Positions 1 to 7,913 are shown, counted from the first letter of the stretch. The stretch is DNA of 13,950 nt from Janthinobacterium sp. (GCA_003482555.1 DMYQ01000341.1:1687-15636), one strand, 5' to 3'. The notes: a model not told the origin generated them from the letters alone. Numbers and translations are program-made.

Positions 1-2097
1 CGCCGTCGGTGGGGCCGCCGTCGCCGGGGCCGCCGCTGGCGCGCCCACCGGCACCGGCTGGCCCGACGACAGCGGCGGCCCGGCCGCCGGCAGCGCCGCG
101 GGTTGACCGCTGGACAGTTTCAGCGCAGAGGGCGCCTCCGGCACGCTTTCCGGCACCGCTTCGGCGGCGGCCGGCGGCTGCATCTGCGCCGGCAAGGGCA
201 TGACCGGCAACGGCGCCTGGAGCGGCGCGCCCGGCAAGGCGTCGTTCGGCTGCGCCTGGCGCACGATGACGCTGCCGGGCATTTGCGTCTGCGCCTTCAG
301 GCTCAAGTCCGGACGGCGCCGGAAACTGCTCTCGGTGCCGGCCGAAAATTCGGAAGCGGACGCCTCGGGGCGCTGGATATTGCGCACCAGGTGGGGCGTG
401 ATCGAGAGCACGATCTCGGTCTTCTGCTTGTCGTCCCGGGTGCTGCCGAAGAGGCGCCCGAGTATCGGAATGTCGCCGAAGCCGGGCACCTTGCTGCCGG
501 TGCTGCGGTCTTCATTGTTGATCAGGCCGGCCAACACCTGGTTTTCGCCATCCTTCAATTGCAGCATGGTGGAGGCTTGGCGCGTGCCGATCTGGTAAGC
601 GACGGTGCCGGACTTGGTGGTGATCTGGTTCACCAGGGTGCTGACCTCGAGCGAGACGCGGATCGCCACGTCGTTGTTCAGATAAATGGTCGGCTCGGCG
701 TTCAAGGTCAGTCCCACGTCGACATAGCTGACCGATTCCGAGGCGAAGCCGCCGGTGCCTGGCGAAATCGTGGTGGTGATGACCGGCACCTTGTCGCCGA
801 TCAGCACCTTGGCCTTTTCCTTGTTGCGCACGCGGATGCGCGGATTGGCCAGGATGTTCGTGTCGCCGTCGGTCTTGTTGGCGTTCAGGGTCGCCGCCAC
901 GCCGTTGACACCGATGCTGTGCTGGTTCAGATTGTGCAAGTCGGCCAGGGTCAGGCTGGCGCCGCCCGTCGTCGACAAAGGCGTCAAGGTCAGGCTGGAC
1001 GGCCAGGCGATGCCCAGCTCGAGCAGGCGGCTGCGCTTGATTTCCAGGATCTCGACGTCGAGCATCACTTCCGGCTCGGGCACATCCTGCAGCTTGATCA
1101 GGCGCTCGGCCAGGCGGATCGCTTCCGGGCTGTCGCGCATGATCACCAGGTTGAGCTTTTCATCGACCACCACGTCGCGCGATTTCAAGATGGTTTTCAA
1201 GGTGTTGGCCACCGACTTGGCGTCGGCGTTCGACAGGAAGAAGGTCTTGACCACCATTTCCTGGTATTCCTTGAGCTTCACGGCCACGTTCGGATAAATC
1301 AGGATGGTGTTGGCGTCCATCACCTGCTGCTCCAGCTGGTTGGTCATCAGCAAAAAGTAGACGGCCGATTCGACAGTGCTGTTTTTCAGGAAGATCGAGG
1401 TCTTGGCGTCGGTCTTGACGTCCTTGTCGAAAACGAAGTTCAAGCCGGAACGGCGCGCGATCAACTCGAACACTTGCTTGAGCGGGGCGTCGCGGAACTC
1501 GATCGTGATCGGCTGCTTGAAGGAGCGCGCCAGCCCCGTCTCCACCAGCGGAGCCGCTGTTTTATCGGCCAGCCGGCGCAGCATCGCGCGCGCCGGCTCG
1601 TAGTCGGGGCGTTCAAAGAGAATGGCGTTCAGGGCTTGCCGGGCCGGCTCGATCTGGCCCGCCTCGATCGCTGCGCCTGCGTCGGCCAGCATCTTTTCCT
1701 GGCGCCGCCCCATTTCCAGCGCGCGCAGGCCGGCGCGCGCCCTGTCGTTTTGCGGATCGAGGGCTTGCGCCTGACGATAGTCGCGCGCCGCCGCCTCCGC
1801 CTTGCCGTCGGCCAGGTCGCGCCCGGCCTGCCCCAGCGCGCGCCCGACGCCGCGCTCGCGCGCCTCCAGGTAGGCCAGCCGGTATTGCGCATTGCCGGGA
1901 TCCTTGGCGATCGCATCCTGGAATTTCAGCAAGCCCGCTTCGACCTTGTCCTGTTCGATCAACTCGCGGCCGTCGCGGTAAGCCAGTTGCGCGGCGCAGC
2001 CGCCCAGCGCCAGTAACACAAGCGGCAACGCCAGCGTGGTCAAGCGGACACAAGCGACGCGGATGCGGGTCGGCGACTTCTTCAGGTGACTTGACAT
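1..2097 (-). CDS. gspD: Secretin, GspD/PilQ/MshL-like lipoprotein with N-terminal TPR-like region (3' end outside window)
   Basis: Outer-membrane secretin, the ring-shaped pore through which the pseudopilus machine releases its substrates. The frame is open for 699 codons from ATG at 2097 to the window edge with no stop, so the C-terminus is missing. Residues 1-34 are a signal peptide with a lipobox ending LALGGC (lipidated Cys34). Residues 37-175 are helical, TPR-like repeats (FQDAIAKDP, YRQAQALDP). Residues 195-245 are the secretin short N-terminal domain, 282-340 an N1-type domain, and 341-575 the secretin core with the signature VPGFGDIPILGRLFGS at 537-552. After ITPHLVRNIQRPE comes a Pro/Ala-rich tail of more than 120 residues. 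Only N0 and N1 are seen, not the N2-N3 domains of classical GspD, so it is closer to PilQ/MshL. The ATG overlaps the upstream stop as TGATG, implying translational coupling. Confidence 0.92.
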   Translation of the reverse strand, partial: MSSHLKKSPTRIRVACVRLTTLALPLVLLALGGCAAQLAYRDGRELIEQDKVEAGLLKFQDAIAKDPGNAQYRLAYLEARERGVGRALGQAGRDLADGKAEAAARDYRQAQALDPQNDRARAGLRALEMGRRQEKMLADAGAAIEAGQIEPARQALNAILFERPDYEPARAMLRRLADKTAAPLVETGLARSFKQPITIEFRDAPLKQVFELIARRSGLNFVFDKDVKTDAKTSIFLKNSTVESAVYFLLMTNQLEQQVMDANTILIYPNVAVKLKEYQEMVVKTFFLSNADAKSVANTLKTILKSRDVVVDEKLNLVIMRDSPEAIRLAERLIKLQDVPEPEVMLDVEILEIKRSRLLELGIAWPSSLTLTPLSTTGGASLTLADLHNLNQHSIGVNGVAATLNANKTDGDTNILANPRIRVRNKEKAKVLIGDKVPVITTTISPGTGGFASESVSYVDVGLTLNAEPTIYLNNDVAIRVSLEVSTLVNQITTKSGTVAYQIGTRQASTMLQLKDGENQVLAGLINNEDRSTGSKVPGFGDIPILGRLFGSTRDDKQKTEIVLSITPHLVRNIQRPEASASEFSAGTESSFRRRPDLSLKAQTQMPGSVIVRQAQPNDALPGAPLQAPLPVMPLPAQMQPPAAAEAVPESVPEAPSALKLSSGQPAALPAAGPPLSSGQPVPVGAPAAAPATAAPPTA

Positions 2098-2624
2098 CAG
2101 TCGAGAACTCCAATGTTGATCTGTTGAACCTGGTTCAAAGGCAGATAGGTGAGCGTCATGAGCGGCGGCGCGATGGCGTCGACCCGGTACAGGCCATCGA
2201 TCACGGTCTTGTTGCGCACGATGTAAGTCTGGTCGGCGCGCGCCAGGAATACTTCCCAGCTGCCGTCGCCGGCCGCCTTGCCTATGTAAGTAAACGGCAG
2301 CGGCGGCGCGACCGGTGCCGGCGGCGGCGGCGGCGGCGCCGGGCCCGGCTTGGGCGGCGGCGGGGTCCAGTTCTGGCTCAGGAAAACGGCTTGCCCGGCG
2401 CCGAATTCGCCCCCCTCGCCGATCAACTGGGCGCGCTCGCGCAGGTTCAGGATGGGCGGGTCGGCCTCGGCCGCCGTCGATGTCGGCGCGGCGGGCTTGG
2501 CGCGCGCCGGGGCGACCCGCACCACCGCCTCGGCCAGCGCGCCGGCCGGGGACTTGTCGCCGAAATACGCCAGGGCGGCGGCGCCGGCCAGCGCCGCCGC
2601 CATGATCCATTGACGCCGCTTCAT
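2097..2624 (-). CDS. GspC/PilP-like inner-membrane linker protein, proline-rich
   Basis: A 175-residue bitopic inner-membrane protein that probably connects the inner-membrane platform to the secretin, the role of GspC in type II secretion and PilP in type IV pili. Residues 5-21 (WIMAAALAGAAALAYF) are a transmembrane or uncleaved signal segment. Residues 30-85 are a low-complexity periplasmic stretch ending FLSQNW. Residues 88-110 are a proline-rich linker, and 111-175 form a compact beta-rich domain (FTYIGKAAGDGSWEVFLAR...) like the GspC homology region or PilP core. The ATG at 2624 overlaps the upstream stop as ATGA. The same frame is open back to 3095, but that extension lies inside the upstream gene and reads as Arg/Ala-rich nonsense. 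From memory, some pipelines call such proteins 'secretion system X translation initiation factor', probably because the Pro/Ala region mimics IF-2; I see no initiation-factor domain. Confidence 0.82.
   Translation of the reverse strand: MKRRQWIMAAALAGAAALAYFGDKSPAGALAEAVVRVAPARAKPAAPTSTAAEADPPILNLRERAQLIGEGGEFGAGQAVFLSQNWTPPPPKPGPAPPPPPPAPVAPPLPFTYIGKAAGDGSWEVFLARADQTYIVRNKTVIDGLYRVDAIAPPLMTLTYLPLNQVQQINIGVLD
2319..2336. repeat. CGG trinucleotide tract, six units
   Basis: Six perfect tandem CGG units on the plus strand. On the coding (minus) strand they are CCG proline codons and encode the PPPPPP part of the linker in the GspC/PilP-like protein. Unit gain or loss would lengthen or shorten the linker in frame. 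Confidence 0.85.
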
Positions 2625-3196
2625 GGCGCCTCCCCCTCGTCCTTCAGATAAAACGTCAGGCGCATGCGCGCCTCCAGGGCCGGGTCGGCGATCAGTTCGC
2701 GCTTGAACGAGATTTCGTCGAGGGCGGCGAAGGGCACCGTCAGCAGCACCCGCATGCCGAATTGCCAGATCGACTGGTAAGCTCCCTTCAGCGGCAACAC
2801 CACCTGGTAAGTGCTGACGCGGCTGATCGGATCGTAGCCGAACTTGTATTCGCCCTGGTTCAGGGTCAGCTTCGATTGCGCGGCCAGCGCGAACAGGGTC
2901 TTGACCTGTTCTTCGGCATAGCGGCGCGGCCCCAGGCGCGCATAAAAGAGGGCCAGGTTTTGCCGCGCGGCGGAGGGCAAAGGCGCACCGGGCGCCAGCG
3001 GCGCGGCGGCGGCCACCACGGGGGCCGCTTCCAGCCGCGCCAGCGCGGCGCGTTCGCGCGCCACCCAGGCCCAGCCGCCCGCGCCCGCCAGGCACAGGAA
3101 TATGGCGAGGCCGGCGCCGGCGCCCTGTCGCGTCAAAAACAGGCGCAGGCGCAGCAGCGCGAAAGGAAAATCAAATGTCGTCATCGGGCCAGCCAT
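2621..3196 (-). CDS. GspM/PilO-like inner-membrane assembly protein
   Basis: A 191-residue bitopic protein, expected to pair with the GspL/PilN-like protein in the inner-membrane platform. A short cytoplasmic N-terminus is followed by a transmembrane helix at about 28-45 (GAGLAIFLCLAGAGGWAWV), an Ala/Pro-rich spacer, and a periplasmic domain at about 85-187 with PilO-like features (YQVVLPLKGAYQSIWQF, then LTFYLKDEGEAP at the end). Two starts compete: ATG 3196 has GGAGG four bases upstream and overlaps the previous gene by 16 nt; ATG 3184 (MTTFDFPF) gives the typical ATGA overlap but has no nearby ribosome binding site. I chose 3196. The sequence is too divergent to separate GspM from PilO; gene order and topology fit either. 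Confidence 0.8.
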   Translation of the reverse strand: MAGPMTTFDFPFALLRLRLFLTRQGAGAGLAIFLCLAGAGGWAWVARERAALARLEAAPVVAAAAPLAPGAPLPSAARQNLALFYARLGPRRYAEEQVKTLFALAAQSKLTLNQGEYKFGYDPISRVSTYQVVLPLKGAYQSIWQFGMRVLLTVPFAALDEISFKRELIADPALEARMRLTFYLKDEGEAP

Positions 3197-4560
3197 TCCG
3201 CCTCCAACTGGAACCGCAGCGGCCGGTTGGGGTCTTGTTCATTGGTTTCGTGGCGCGTGAGCACCACGCCGGTAAAAAATTCCTGCTCCTTGAGCGCTTG
3301 CACATAGGCGATCATGTCGTCGCTGGTCTTCGCTTCCGCGCTCAGCCTGAGCACATGTTTTTTGGCGTCCGGCTCCAGGGTCAGCAGCGCCACCGCCGGC
3401 GGCGTGGCTGCGGCCACCGCTTCCTGCAGCTCGCGCCACGGCAAATTCAGTTGCAGGATGGCGGCGTTGATGTAGGCCGCCCGCTCCGGCGCGATGCGCG
3501 CCTTGGGCGCGGGCGCCAGTACCTGCACGCGCGCGCGCGCCAGACGCTGCTCGGCCGCCCGCGTTTGCGCCGCGCGCGCGCGGCCCCGCTCGGCCAGTTG
3601 CTGGCCGGCCAGCGCCGCGCCCACGCACAGAGCCAGGCCCAGCACGGCGCCAGCCCAGACGGCGGGGGGCAGCTGGAACAAGGTGCGGCGCAGGCTGGCC
3701 GGGGCGAAATCGATGCGCAGGCGCCGCCTTGCCGGGGCCGCGCCTGCACCGCCGGCACCGCCAGCCAAGATGACGACAGCCGACTGGCTTGCACCCTGCA
3801 CGCCCGGCGTGAACGCGGTCACGCGCACATGGGCGGACTGGGTCGGCGCCTGCGTCCACGCGGGCGGCACCGGCCCGCTCAGTTGCAAACAGGCGGGCGC
3901 GCTCAAGCCGAGCAGCAGCGCTTCACGCGCCAGCACCTGGCTCAGCCAATATTGGTCGGCGCCGTGCGGCAGCGCCAGCGCGCGCACGGCGCGCAGGCGG
4001 CGCCCTTCGACGGCGCCCACGGTGAGCACTTGATCGTGGACCAGGCCAAACCAGGCGCCCGCCTTGAGCGCGCCCTGGCAACGGTTCCAGGCCGTCACGA
4101 AGTGCGGCTCGACGCCGACCACGGTCAAACCATGGCGCTCGGCGGCCCCGATCAAAGCGACCAGCAGCGGCGCCGCGACGGCGCCGAAAAACGGCGCCTC
4201 CGGGCTCCAGTCGGCGCTCAGTTTCCAATCGCCGGCCGCCTCGCCGTACAAGCTCTGGAAACGCATCGCGGCGGCCGCGTTCAAGTCGGCCGGGCGCGCC
4301 GCGCCGCGCGGCGGCGTTACCTGCCACAGCCGCGCCAACTCGTCGTCGAGCACGAAGGCGAGCGGCCAGCCGGCGACATCGCGCCCTTTCAAGAGTTGGT
4401 CCAGCGCGCGCCCGATGTCGGCGCAACCATCCTGGGTGGGCGCGAAGGCGTGCTCGGCCAGCAAGGTCGGCGCCGCGCCGCTCCAGCGGCCGACGCGCAA
4501 CAAGCTGACGGCGTCGCTGGAGACGCCGACGCGCAAGAATTTTCCGAAGCGGCTAGGCAT
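3181..4560 (-). CDS. GspL-like protein: PilM-like cytoplasmic part joined to PilN-like membrane part
   Basis: A 459-residue inner-membrane protein expected to couple the GspE ATPase to the periplasmic platform. Residues 1-270 resemble the actin-like PilM/GspL cytoplasmic domain (KFLRVGVSSDAVSLLRV at the start; AERHGLTVVGVEPHFVTAWN in the middle). Residues 279-292 (RRLRIDFAPASLRR) correspond to the short conserved motif that opens PilN. Residues 298-319 are the single transmembrane helix, about 320-345 an Arg/Ala-rich coiled coil, and 355-459 a ferredoxin-like periplasmic domain. The one chain thus covers what PilM and PilN do separately in type IV pili, as GspL does. ATG 4560 overlaps the end of gspE by 8 nt; the stop overlaps the next gene. 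Family assignment rests on architecture and context more than on conserved residues. Confidence 0.82.
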   Translation of the reverse strand: MPSRFGKFLRVGVSSDAVSLLRVGRWSGAAPTLLAEHAFAPTQDGCADIGRALDQLLKGRDVAGWPLAFVLDDELARLWQVTPPRGAARPADLNAAAAMRFQSLYGEAAGDWKLSADWSPEAPFFGAVAAPLLVALIGAAERHGLTVVGVEPHFVTAWNRCQGALKAGAWFGLVHDQVLTVGAVEGRRLRAVRALALPHGADQYWLSQVLAREALLLGLSAPACLQLSGPVPPAWTQAPTQSAHVRVTAFTPGVQGASQSAVVILAGGAGGAGAAPARRRLRIDFAPASLRRTLFQLPPAVWAGAVLGLALCVGAALAGQQLAERGRARAAQTRAAEQRLARARVQVLAPAPKARIAPERAAYINAAILQLNLPWRELQEAVAAATPPAVALLTLEPDAKKHVLRLSAEAKTSDDMIAYVQALKEQEFFTGVVLTRHETNEQDPNRPLRFQLEAEWLAR

Positions 4561-6274
4561 GCAAGGTCACCCGCTTGATTTCGGTCAGCGTGGTGGCGCC
4601 GCGCCTGACCAGCTCCAGCGCGGCCAGGCGCAGGCTGCGGGTGCCGTTTTCATAGGCGGCCGCCTTGATCTGGCGGATCGGCCGCTTGTCGACGATCATT
4701 TCGCGGATCTCGTCGTTCAGGGTCAGGATTTCGGCGATCGAGCGGCGTCCCTTGTAGCCGGTGCCGCGGCAGTCGCCGCAGCCCTTGCCCTGTGCGAACT
4801 GGAAATCGAAGACATCGGCGCGCGTCAAATTCACGCTCGCCAGCTCCTCCTCGGCGGGCGTGTACGGCGTCGCGCAATGGGGACAATTCATGCGGATCAG
4901 GCGCTGTGCCCAGATGCCGTTCAAGGCCGAGACGAAGGCGTACGGGTCGATGCCCATGTGGGTGAAGCGGCCGAAGACGTCGAACACATTATTCGCGTGC
5001 ACCGTGGTCAAGACCAGATGCCCGGTGAGCGCCGACTGAACCGCGATTTCCGCCGTTTCGCGGTCGCGGATCTCGCCCACCATGATCTTGTCGGGGTCGT
5101 GCCGCAAAATCGAACGCAAGCCCTTGGCGAAGGTCAGGCCCTTTTTTTCATTGACCGGGATTTGCAGGATGCCCTGCAGCTGGTACTCGACCGGATCTTC
5201 GATGGTGATGATTTTCTCGCGTCCGTTGTGGATTTCCGTGAGCGCCGCGTACAGGGTGGTGGTCTTGCCGGAGCCGGTCGGCCCGGTCACCAGCAGCATG
5301 CCGTAGGCTTCCTGCGCCAGCGCGCGCAGGGACACCAGGGAGGGCGCGTCGAAACCCAGCGCCTCCAGGGTCAGGGCGCCGTAAGCCTCGATCATGGCGC
5401 GCTTGTCGAGGATGCGAATGACCGCGTCCTCGCCGTGAATGCTGGGCATGATCGAGACGCGCAAGTCGATTTCGCGCCCGCCCGACTCGACCCGGAAGCT
5501 GCCGTCCTGCGGCACGCGGCGCTCCGCGATATCGAGTTCGGCCAGCACCTTCAGGCGCGAGATGATGTGCTCGGCCACTTCGATCCCGTTCACCGAGGTA
5601 GCGTGATCGAGCACGCCGTCGACGCGGTACTTGACGGCCAGGCCGCCGGCCGTACTCTCCAGATGAATGTCGGAGGCGCCCGCTTTGAGGGCGTCGTACA
5701 GGGTCGAGTTGACCAGCTTGACGGCCGGACTGCCGGCTTCCGACACCGAGGCGAAAGACAGCACGGCCGCCGTCTTGCCGTCGCGGCGGGCGTCGCCGGC
5801 CGCCGCGACGGCGCCCGGCAGATTGTCGACCGCGCGCGCCGATTCTTCCTGCTTCGACAGATACGCCTGGATGTCGGACTGCAGCGCCAGGCGGATTTGC
5901 AGCGGCTCCCGCGCCGGGCGGCGGGCGCGCGCGCCCAGCCAGGTCTGCAGGTCGAGGTCGAAAGGGTCGGCCACCACGCCCAGCACCTGGCCGTCGCCGG
6001 CGCGCAGCAGCACGCTGCGGCGCGCCAGCGCCTGCGCCAGCGGCAGCAAGTCGAAGGCGGGCGCAAAGGCCAGCATGTCGGCCGTTTCCAGCACGGCCAG
6101 GCCGAAGGGCAGCGCCAGCGCCCGCACCACCAGGCGCGGCTCCAGGCCGCTGAGCGTTTCCAGCTCTTCCACCAGGGTGCGCTTGGAAATGTCGCGCAGG
6201 GCGCGCGCGCGCGTCAGCAGCGCGTGATCGATGGCGATGGCGATGGCGATGGCGATCGGGGTGGCGTCGTTCAA
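4553..6274 (-). CDS. gspE: GspE-family secretion/pilus assembly ATPase
   Basis: A hexameric cytoplasmic ATPase that powers pseudopilus assembly. It has 573 residues. The N-terminal GspE/MshE-type domain (about 18-135) is followed by the catalytic core with an N2 region from about 182. Visible motifs are Walker A GPTGSGKTTT (331-340), Asp box IITIEDPVEY (355-364), Walker B IMVGEIRDRETAE (397-409), the His box LTTVHANN (422-429), and a four-cysteine zinc motif CPHC (464-467) and CGDC (499-502). All catalytic elements are intact. The likely start is TTG at 6274, which overlaps the gspF stop as TTGA; no in-frame ATG lies before the conserved N-domain. The next codons include (Ala-Ile) repeats from a hexanucleotide tract. 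The tetracysteine motif separates it from PilT-type retraction ATPases; GspE, PilB and MshE cannot be separated on sequence alone, but the neighbours favour GspE. Confidence 0.95.
   Translation of the reverse strand: MNDATPIAIAIAIAIDHALLTRARALRDISKRTLVEELETLSGLEPRLVVRALALPFGLAVLETADMLAFAPAFDLLPLAQALARRSVLLRAGDGQVLGVVADPFDLDLQTWLGARARRPAREPLQIRLALQSDIQAYLSKQEESARAVDNLPGAVAAAGDARRDGKTAAVLSFASVSEAGSPAVKLVNSTLYDALKAGASDIHLESTAGGLAVKYRVDGVLDHATSVNGIEVAEHIISRLKVLAELDIAERRVPQDGSFRVESGGREIDLRVSIMPSIHGEDAVIRILDKRAMIEAYGALTLEALGFDAPSLVSLRALAQEAYGMLLVTGPTGSGKTTTLYAALTEIHNGREKIITIEDPVEYQLQGILQIPVNEKKGLTFAKGLRSILRHDPDKIMVGEIRDRETAEIAVQSALTGHLVLTTVHANNVFDVFGRFTHMGIDPYAFVSALNGIWAQRLIRMNCPHCATPYTPAEEELASVNLTRADVFDFQFAQGKGCGDCRGTGYKGRRSIAEILTLNDEIREMIVDKRPIRQIKAAAYENGTRSLRLAALELVRRGATTLTEIKRVTLHA
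6229..6256. repeat. Hexanucleotide tandem repeat (CGATGG, about 4.7 units) at the start of gspE
   Basis: Four perfect CGATGG units at 6229-6252 plus CGAT. On the coding strand they read ATCGCC and encode an Ala-Ile run at about residues 8-15 of GspE, just after the TTG start. The unit is a multiple of three, so slippage would change length without breaking the frame. Confidence 0.85.
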
Positions 6275-7467
6275 GAGATATCCCCGGCCAGATCGAAAAT
6301 CGGCATGTACAGCAGCACCACGATGGCGCCCACCACCAGGCCGATAGCGGCCATCAGCAGCGGCTCGAAGGTGCGCGTGAAGCGGTCGATCCAGCGGCTG
6401 ATTTCGCCGTCGTAAAAGGCCGCCGACTGGCTCAGCATCGGTCCCATGTCGCCGGTGCGCTCGCCCACGCGCAGCATGCGCAGCGAAATCGGCGTGGTCA
6501 AGCCGTGCCGCTCGAAAGCGCTCGACAGCGGCAAGCCCGCCTCGACGCTGGCGCGGGCCGCGCGCAGGGCCAGTCGCACGGCCGGCGTGACCATGCCCTG
6601 CACCGTGGCGATGGCTTGCACGATGGGGATGCCGCCCTCGGACAGCATGCCCAGGGTGAGATACAGGCGCGACAATTCATAAATGCGGACGCGCTCGCCG
6701 ATCCCGGGCAGCTTGCCCAGCAGGCGGGCGGCGCCGCCGTTCGCGCCCAGGTGCCGCGCGCCGGCCGCCAACAGCGCCACCGCGCCGCCCAGGCCGCCCA
6801 GCAGCAGCAGGCTGTGGGCGCCGGCGAACTGGCCCCAGCCGAGCAGCAATTGCGACATCCACGGCAGATTCCGGCCGGCGCCTTGGTACACCTCGGCGAA
6901 GCGCGGCACCACATAGGTAATCAGGAACACGCTGACGCCGCCGCCCACCAGCAGCAGGATGGCCGGATAGATCGCCGCGCTGACGATCTTGGCGCGCACC
7001 AGGTCGATGCGCTGCTGGTAGTCGATGAAGCGGGACAGGGAACGGGGCAAGTCGCTGGTGCCCTCGGCCGCCTTGACGATGCCGATGTATAGCGGCGGGA
7101 ACAGCTCGGCCTGCTCGGCCAGCACGGCCGAAAACCGCTTGCCTTCGCGCAAACCCTCGAGCAAGCGTTCCAGCGCGCCGCGCGTGGCCGGATTGGCTTC
7201 CTTTTCCAGCAGCGCCTCGAGCGCCTCGACGATGCCCAAGCCCGCCGTCAGCAGGGCCAGCAATTCCTGGCTGAACAATACCAGGGGCAGCGCCTTGCCG
7301 CGCTTGCGGCCGGCGCGCCCGAACGGCGTCGCGCCCAGGGGCCGCAATTGGCTCACGAACAAGCCGCGCGCCTCCACCTGGCGGCGGGCGTCGGCCGCGT
7401 CGCGCCCGTCGACCACCAGCGTGGAAATGTGCAACTCCGGCGACAGGGCGCGAACTTCAAACTGCAT
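6271..7467 (-). CDS. gspF: GspF-family inner-membrane platform protein
   Basis: A 398-residue polytopic inner-membrane protein, the core of the assembly platform, which couples ATPase motion to pseudopilin extraction. Two repeated T2SSF domains are visible: the first at about 63-190 (FPPLYIGIVKAAEGTSDL, 123-140), the second at about 263-388 (ISLRMLRVGERTGDM, 327-341). Transmembrane helices lie at about 165-187, 218-236 and 370-390, the usual three-helix topology. I chose ATG 7467 (MQFEVRAL), five nt after the gspG stop. The same frame is open to 7635, but those 56 residues overlap gspG and are Arg-rich shadow sequence. No strong ribosome binding site is seen, consistent with coupling to gspG translation. 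The stop overlaps the TTG start of gspE. Confidence 0.95.
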   Translation of the reverse strand: MQFEVRALSPELHISTLVVDGRDAADARRQVEARGLFVSQLRPLGATPFGRAGRKRGKALPLVLFSQELLALLTAGLGIVEALEALLEKEANPATRGALERLLEGLREGKRFSAVLAEQAELFPPLYIGIVKAAEGTSDLPRSLSRFIDYQQRIDLVRAKIVSAAIYPAILLLVGGGVSVFLITYVVPRFAEVYQGAGRNLPWMSQLLLGWGQFAGAHSLLLLGGLGGAVALLAAGARHLGANGGAARLLGKLPGIGERVRIYELSRLYLTLGMLSEGGIPIVQAIATVQGMVTPAVRLALRAARASVEAGLPLSSAFERHGLTTPISLRMLRVGERTGDMGPMLSQSAAFYDGEISRWIDRFTRTFEPLLMAAIGLVVGAIVVLLYMPIFDLAGDIS

Positions 7468-7472
7468 GGCGC

Positions 7473-7913
7473 TTATTGCGAGCTGATGTCGGCGTCTTCG
7501 CCGCTGCCGCCCGGCTGGCCATCCTTGCCCGTCGAGGTGATGTCGTACTCGCCCTTGCTGCCCGGCGAACGGTACAGATAAGGGTGGCCCCAGGGATCTT
7601 GCGGCACGGCTTTTTTCAAATAGGGACCGTTCCACTTGACCCCGGCGGCGGCCGGCGCCACCAGCAGCGCGCCCAGGCCTTCATCCGTGTTCGGATAGCG
7701 GCCCACGTCGAGGCGGTAAGTGTCGAGCGACTTTTCAAAGGCATCGATCTGCGCCTTGGCCACGGTCACTTCCGACTTGCCCAATTGGGCGAAATATTTG
7801 GGGCCGACATAGGCGGCCAGCAAACCGATGATGACGATTACGACAAGCAATTCCAACAATGTGAAACCGCGCTGGCACACAGGACTGTGGCCGTGCTTCC
7901 GTGCTGCATGCAT
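7473..7913 (-). CDS. gspG: GspG major pseudopilin
   Basis: The major pseudopilin, the repeating subunit of the short periplasmic fibre. It has 146 residues. A basic leader ends ...CQRG16, followed by the prepilin N-methylation motif FTLLELLVVIVIIGLLA; a prepilin peptidase would cut after Gly16 and methylate Phe17, and Glu21 is the conserved Glu+5. The C-terminal part has the GspG hallmarks DPWGHPYLYRSPGSKGEYD and TGKDGQPGGSGEDADIS, which in the family form the calcium-binding loop. It ends Ser-Ser-Gln, where many homologues have a Trp. ATG 7913 is preceded by GAGGAG at 8 nt spacing, the only good ribosome binding site at the head of this operon, so it is probably the first gene. No prepilin peptidase or minor pseudopilins are in the window. 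Confidence 0.96.
   Translation of the reverse strand: MHAARKHGHSPVCQRGFTLLELLVVIVIIGLLAAYVGPKYFAQLGKSEVTVAKAQIDAFEKSLDTYRLDVGRYPNTDEGLGALLVAPAAAGVKWNGPYLKKAVPQDPWGHPYLYRSPGSKGEYDITSTGKDGQPGGSGEDADISSQ

Noticed and set aside
103..2016. 637-codon plus-strand open frame at the left end
   Set aside because: Shadow of the secretin gene, which is open on the minus strand for 699 codons with secretin signatures.
1613..2113. 166-codon minus-strand frame overlapping the secretin start
   Set aside because: Out of frame with the secretin, Arg/Ala/Gly-rich, with no motif; the secretin frame has the lipobox and TPR-like sequence.
4064..6415. 783-codon plus-strand open frame opposite gspE
   Set aside because: Arg/Gln/His-rich shadow of gspE and its neighbours; gspE has all ATPase motifs on the minus strand.
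7468..7635. 56-residue N-terminal extension of GspF
   Set aside because: It lies inside gspG in another frame and is Arg-rich; GspF proteins start near the MQFEVRAL region.
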